DNA from: CAXSDR01 sp964236445
Lineage (GTDB): Bacteria; Actinomycetota; Actinomycetes; Motilibacterales; Motilibacteraceae
DNA length: 12,485 nt
Reading direction: 5' to 3'
NCBI GenBank assembly: GCA_964236445.1
Contig: CAXSDR010000107.1
Span: 1-12,485, forward strand
Shown here: positions 9,543-12,485 of the stretch, piece by piece
Position numbering within the stretch: the stretch's first letter is position 1
Layout: every line of letters starts with the position of its first letter
Program-made: the position numbers and the translations under genes
The notes under the pieces: model-generated
Told to the model about the DNA's origin: nothing
The model's input: the letters and a program-made list of their open reading frames with translations, nothing else
The model's database searches: none

Positions 9543-9851
9543 ATGGCGGGACAGAAGATCCGCATCAGGCTCAAGGCCTACGACCACGAGGTCATCGACA
9601 GCTCGGCGCGCAAGATCGTCGAGACGGTGATCCGCACCGGTGCATCGGTTGCCGGCCCTGTGCCGCTGCCGACCGAGAAGAACGTCTACTGCGTGATCCG
9701 GTCCCCGCACAAATACAAGGACTCGCGCGAGCACTTCGAGATGCGCACCCACAAGCGTCTCATCGACATCCTCGACCCCACGCCCAAGACCGTCGACTCG
9801 CTCATGCGTCTCGACCTGCCGGCTGGTGTCGACATCGAGATCAAGCTCTAG
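9543..9851 (+). CDS. rpsJ: 30S ribosomal protein S10
   Basis: Small-subunit head protein, which as NusE also takes part in antitermination complexes with NusB and NusG. It has 102 residues, the usual length. The ATG gives MAGQKIRIRLKAYDHEVID and has GAAGGA at 9526-9531. The loop SPHKYKDSREHFEMRTHKR and the end VDIEIKL are typical. The frame is open upstream, with an in-frame ATG at 9384, but that extension is Arg/Thr/Pro-rich leader sequence with no ribosome binding site and is not found in S10 proteins. It is the first gene of the S10 operon. Confidence 0.98.
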   Translation: MAGQKIRIRLKAYDHEVIDSSARKIVETVIRTGASVAGPVPLPTEKNVYCVIRSPHKYKDSREHFEMRTHKRLIDILDPTPKTVDSLMRLDLPAGVDIEIKL

Positions 9852-9900
9852 CTCGACGTTGGACCCGGCTCCCACCAGAGTCGATCCGCAACAAGATCTA

Positions 9901-9918
9901 GTCGACACCGAGATCAAG
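9901..9918 (+). repeat. Near copy of the rpsJ 3' end ahead of rplC
   Basis: Bases 9901-9918 match 9828-9845, inside the last codons of rpsJ, at 17 of 18 positions in direct orientation 73 bases apart. The copy lies in the 84-base rpsJ-rplC spacer. It may be a short duplication; chance is less likely but not excluded. Confidence 0.6.
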
Positions 9919-9935
9919 GCGAGGGATTTCGTTTC

Positions 9936-10595
9936 ATGGCTCCTCAAGTATCCGCTGTGCGCGCGCTTCTCGGCGAGAAGCTCGGCATGACGCAGGTGTG
10001 GGACGACGCAGGCAAGCTCGTCCCCGTGACGGTCGTGCAGGCCGGTCCGTGCGTGGTGACGCAGGTGCGCACCGACGCGGTCGACGGCTACTCCGCCGTC
10101 CAGCTCGGCTGGGGCGCGATCGACCCTCGCAGGGTCATCAAGCCGCTCGCCGGCCACTACGAGAAGGCAGGTGTGACGCCTCGGCGGCACCTCGTCGAGG
10201 TCCGTACGACCGACGCCGGCGACTTCAACCTCGGCCAGGAGATCACCGCTGAGGTGTTCGCCGCCGGCCAGAAGGTCGACGTCATCGGCAAGAGCAAGGG
10301 CAAGGGCTTCGCCGGTGTCATGAAGCGCCACGGCTTCAAGGGGCTGGGCGCCGGCCACGGCGTGCATCGCGCGCATCGCTCGCCCGGCTCCATCGGTGCC
10401 TGCGCGACCCCCGGACGCGTCTTCAAGGGCGTGCGCATGGCCGGTCGCATGGGCGCCGAGCGCGTCACGACGCAGAGCCTCACCGTTCACGCCGTCGACC
10501 TCGAGAAGGGCCTCGTCCTTATCAAGGGCGCGGTTCCCGGTCCTCGCGGCAGCCTCGTGCTGGTCCGCACCGCAGCCAAGGGAGGCGGCAAGTGA
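9936..10595 (+). CDS. rplC: 50S ribosomal protein L3
   Basis: Early-assembling large-subunit protein whose internal loop reaches the peptidyl-transferase centre. It has 219 residues, within the usual range. The ATG is preceded by GAGGGA at 9921-9926 (9-base spacing) and followed by ALLGEKLGMTQVW, the family's N-terminal signature. The loop with KGKGFAGVMKRHGFKG and HRSPGSIGACATPGRVFKGVRMAGRMG is intact. At the site of the E. coli glutamine methylated by PrmB there is Ala, as I recall for actinobacterial L3, so that modification is not expected. The 3' end overlaps rplD by four bases (GTGA), suggesting coupled translation. Confidence 0.98.
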   Translation: MAPQVSAVRALLGEKLGMTQVWDDAGKLVPVTVVQAGPCVVTQVRTDAVDGYSAVQLGWGAIDPRRVIKPLAGHYEKAGVTPRRHLVEVRTTDAGDFNLGQEITAEVFAAGQKVDVIGKSKGKGFAGVMKRHGFKGLGAGHGVHRAHRSPGSIGACATPGRVFKGVRMAGRMGAERVTTQSLTVHAVDLEKGLVLIKGAVPGPRGSLVLVRTAAKGGGK

Positions 10596-11365
10596 GCACC
10601 GCCGCGTTCGACACCAACGGCGCCGACACCAACGACCTCGACGCTGTCGCCGATCCCATCGTGGTGTCCGTGCTGACGCCGACGGGCGGCACCGACGGCA
10701 CGCGTGAGCTGCCCGCCGACATCTTCGCCGTCCAGGTCAACGTCCCGTTGATCCACCAGGTCGTCGTCGCCCAGCTCGCCGCGGCCCGGCAGGGCACCCA
10801 CTCGACCAAGCGTCGTGGTGAGGTCAGCGGTGGCGGTTGCAAGCCGCACAAGCAGAAGGGCACCGGTCGCGCCCGTCAGGGCTCGACCCGCGCTCCGCAG
10901 TTCGTGGGTGGCGGCGTGGTGCACGGGCCCAAGCCGCGCGACTACTCCGAGCGCACCCCCAAGAAGATGAAGGTCGCCGCGCTTCGCGGGGTCCTCTCCG
11001 ACCGGGCCGCGTTCGAGCGCATCCACGTGCTGTCCTCGCTCGTCGCGGGTGACGTGCCGACGACGCGCGGCGCCATTGCGGCTCTCGCTGCGGTGCCGCG
11101 CGACGGCCGCACCAAGGTCCTCCTCGTCGTGGATCGCGCCGACGAGGTAGGCCGTCGCAGCCTGCGCAACCTCGACGGCGTGCACCTGCTAGCGCCCGAC
11201 CAGCTCAACTGCTACGACGTGCTGATCGCAGACGACATCGTCTTCACGACGGCGGCGCTCGACGCGTTCCTGACCGGACCGATCGCGGTTCCTGCGCGCA
11301 CCAGCAAGGCAGTGGCTCGCGAGAGCGAGCTGGCATCGGCACAGTCAGACGGGAGCGACGCGTGA
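10592..11365 (+). CDS. rplD: 50S ribosomal protein L4, with extended N- and C-termini
   Basis: Large-subunit protein lining the peptide exit tunnel. It has 257 residues, longer than the roughly 200-225 common in bacteria. The conserved body starts about residue 23 (PIVVSVLTPTGG). Before it is an Asp/Asn/Ala-rich stretch of about 22 residues, and after FLTG at 226-229 comes a tail of about 28 residues rich in Ser and Ala. The tunnel-loop motif QKGTGRARQGSTRAPQFVGGG at 88-108 is intact; Cys83 stands in GGGCKPHKQKG where Lys is common. The GTG start overlaps the rplC stop as GTGA and has GGGAGG at 10580-10585 with 6-base spacing, which favours the long N-terminus. An internal GTG at 10661 has no comparable site. 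The gene overlaps rplW by four bases. Confidence 0.96.
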   Translation: MSTAAFDTNGADTNDLDAVADPIVVSVLTPTGGTDGTRELPADIFAVQVNVPLIHQVVVAQLAAARQGTHSTKRRGEVSGGGCKPHKQKGTGRARQGSTRAPQFVGGGVVHGPKPRDYSERTPKKMKVAALRGVLSDRAAFERIHVLSSLVAGDVPTTRGAIAALAAVPRDGRTKVLLVVDRADEVGRRSLRNLDGVHLLAPDQLNCYDVLIADDIVFTTAALDAFLTGPIAVPARTSKAVARESELASAQSDGSDA

Positions 11366-11664
11366 GCGCCACCAAGGACCATCGCGACGTGCTTGTCTCT
11401 CCGGTCGTGAGCGAGAAGAGCTACGGCTTGCTCGACCAGAACCAATACACGTTCCTCGTGCAGCCCAGCGCCAACAAGACCGAGATCAAGATTGCGGTCG
11501 AGAAGGTCTTCGGAGTGCGCGTGACCAACGTCAACACCGCCAACCGCGAGGGCAAGCGCAAGCGCAGTCGCTTCGGCGTCGGCCAACGCAAGGCCACCAA
11601 GCGCGCGATCGTTTCCTTGGCCGAGGGCGACCGCATCGACATCTTCGGAGGGCCTGTCGCCTAG
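11362..11664 (+). CDS. rplW: 50S ribosomal protein L23
   Basis: Large-subunit protein at the tunnel exit, the docking site for trigger factor and signal recognition particle. It has 100 residues, a usual length. Its GTG overlaps the rplD stop as GTGA, and GGGAG lies at 11351-11355 with 6-base spacing. Family features: DVLVSPVVSEKSYGLLDQNQ at the start, YTFLVQPSANKTEIKIAVEK, and the basic segment GKRKRSRFGVGQRKATKRA. It ends in IFGGPVA and TAG. A small hairpin begins on the last base of the stop codon. Confidence 0.97.
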   Translation: MSATKDHRDVLVSPVVSEKSYGLLDQNQYTFLVQPSANKTEIKIAVEKVFGVRVTNVNTANREGKRKRSRFGVGQRKATKRAIVSLAEGDRIDIFGGPVA

Positions 11665-11679
11665 CAGTGTCAGCACTGC
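11664..11679 (+). other. Small perfect hairpin in the rplW-rplB spacer
   Basis: GCAGTG pairs with CACTGC around the loop TCAG, six perfect base pairs starting at the last base of the rplW stop. No T run follows, and rplB lies 55 bases downstream in the same operon. A terminator is therefore unlikely; a processing or pausing role is possible. Confidence 0.5.
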
Positions 11680-11734
11680 AAGCCGCTAGACCGACCAGCC
11701 ACCCGCAGACGCACGACGAGGAGCCGAGCAGGAC

Positions 11735-12485
11735 ATGGGGATTCGCAAGTACAAGCCGACGACGCCAGGGCGTCGCGGCTCCAGCGTTGCCGACTTCGCT
11801 GAGCTCACGCGCAGCACGCCGGAGAAGTCACTGGTGGAGCCGCTGCCCCGCAAGGGTGGCCGCAATGCCCAGGGACGCATCACCACGCGACACCAGGGCG
11901 GCGGGCACAAGCGTGCCTACCGGGTGATCGACTTCCGTCGCGACGACCGTGACGGTGTTCCGGCGAAGGTCGCTCACATCGAGTACGACCCGAACCGCAC
12001 CGCACGCATCGCCCTACTTCACTTTGCCGACGGGACGAAGCGCTACATCGTGGCTCCGGCCAAGCTCCGTCAGGGTGACCTCGTCGAGTCGGGGCCGACA
12101 GCAGACATCAAGCCTGGCAACAACCTGCCGTTGCGCAACATCCCGGTCGGCACGACGGTGCACTGCATCGAGCTGCGGCCCGGTGGCGGCGCCAAGATCG
12201 CTCGCTCGGCCGGTGCGAGCGTGCAGCTGGTTGCCCGCGAGGGCGCCTACGCGCTGCTGCGCATGCCCTCGGGTGAGATCCGCAACGTCGACGTGCGCTG
12301 CCGCGCCACGATCGGCGAGGTGGGCAATGCCGAGCAGGCCTCGATCAACTGGGGCAAGGCAGGCCGCAACCGCTGGCGCGGTAAGCGCCCGACGGTCCGT
12401 GGTGTCGCGATGAACCCCGTCGACCACCCGCATGGTGGTGGCGAGGGCAAGACCTCCGGTGGTCGCCACCCGGTGAACCCGAACG
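11735..12485 (+). CDS. rplB: 50S ribosomal protein L2 (3'-truncated by window end)
   Basis: Universal large-subunit protein needed for subunit joining and peptidyl-transferase activity. From the ATG at 11735 the frame is open to the window end, giving 250 residues of an expected 275-280. The N-terminus MGIRKYKPTTPGRRG is the family standard, and GAGGAG at 11718-11723 serves as ribosome binding site. The RNA-binding core shows TTRHQGGGHKRAYR, GTKRYIVAP, GNNLPLRNIPVGT and ELRPGGGAKIARSAG. The conserved segment MNPVDHPHGGGEGKTSGG, which holds the histidine important for activity, is present near the break. It follows rplW by 70 bases without a visible promoter, so it belongs to the S10 operon. 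Only about the last 25-30 residues are missing. Confidence 0.97.
   Translation, partial: MGIRKYKPTTPGRRGSSVADFAELTRSTPEKSLVEPLPRKGGRNAQGRITTRHQGGGHKRAYRVIDFRRDDRDGVPAKVAHIEYDPNRTARIALLHFADGTKRYIVAPAKLRQGDLVESGPTADIKPGNNLPLRNIPVGTTVHCIELRPGGGAKIARSAGASVQLVAREGAYALLRMPSGEIRNVDVRCRATIGEVGNAEQASINWGKAGRNRWRGKRPTVRGVAMNPVDHPHGGGEGKTSGGRHPVNPN

Overview
The window is a core housekeeping segment of a high-GC Gram-positive chromosome. The gene order is rpoC - DUF4190-type membrane protein - rpsL - rpsG - fusA - tuf - rpsJ - rplC - rplD - rplW - rplB, all on the + strand. The organism is an actinomycete. Base composition is strongly GC-rich, and GTG starts are frequent (rpsL, tuf, rplD, rplW). The beta-prime subunit carries the helical insertion known from actinobacterial RNA polymerase and lacks the large trigger-loop insertion of Proteobacteria. 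Ribosomal protein sequences are of actinobacterial type. A PGVGHN stretch in S12 fits what I remember of Micrococcales (Arthrobacter/Micrococcus/Intrasporangiaceae-like), but the family cannot be fixed from this window.

Layout. (1) 1-3770: rpoC without about its first 36 codons, closed by a strong hairpin terminator (3788-3826). (2) 3967-4617: a single gene for a 216-residue protein with a disordered Tyr/Gly/Gln/Pro repeat region and a two-helix membrane domain, followed by its own probable terminator (4621-4649). (3) The str operon: a promoter at 4648-4676, a leader of about 190 nt with several clean hairpins, then rpsL, rpsG, fusA and tuf, ended by two hairpins in tandem after tuf (9178-9261). 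(4) The S10 operon: a promoter near 9270-9299 packed with inverted repeats, a leader of about 240 nt, then rpsJ, rplC, rplD, rplW and rplB, which runs off the window at 12485.

The genes together make the catalytic core of RNA polymerase, the S12 and S7 proteins of the small subunit, both main GTPase elongation factors, and the first proteins of the S10 cluster (S10, L3, L4, L23, L2). Junctions within operons are tight: rpsL/rpsG share one base, and rplC/rplD and rplD/rplW overlap by four, which suggests translational coupling. Every reading frame is intact in the regions read.

I saw no mobile element, CRISPR array, tRNA, rRNA or unfamiliar multi-gene system. The parts worth a second look are the low-complexity membrane protein set between rpoC and rpsL, the two structured leaders, the repeat-rich S10 promoter, the extended L4 protein, and a few short intergenic repeats. 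Most of these are probably lineage-level variations rather than a new system.
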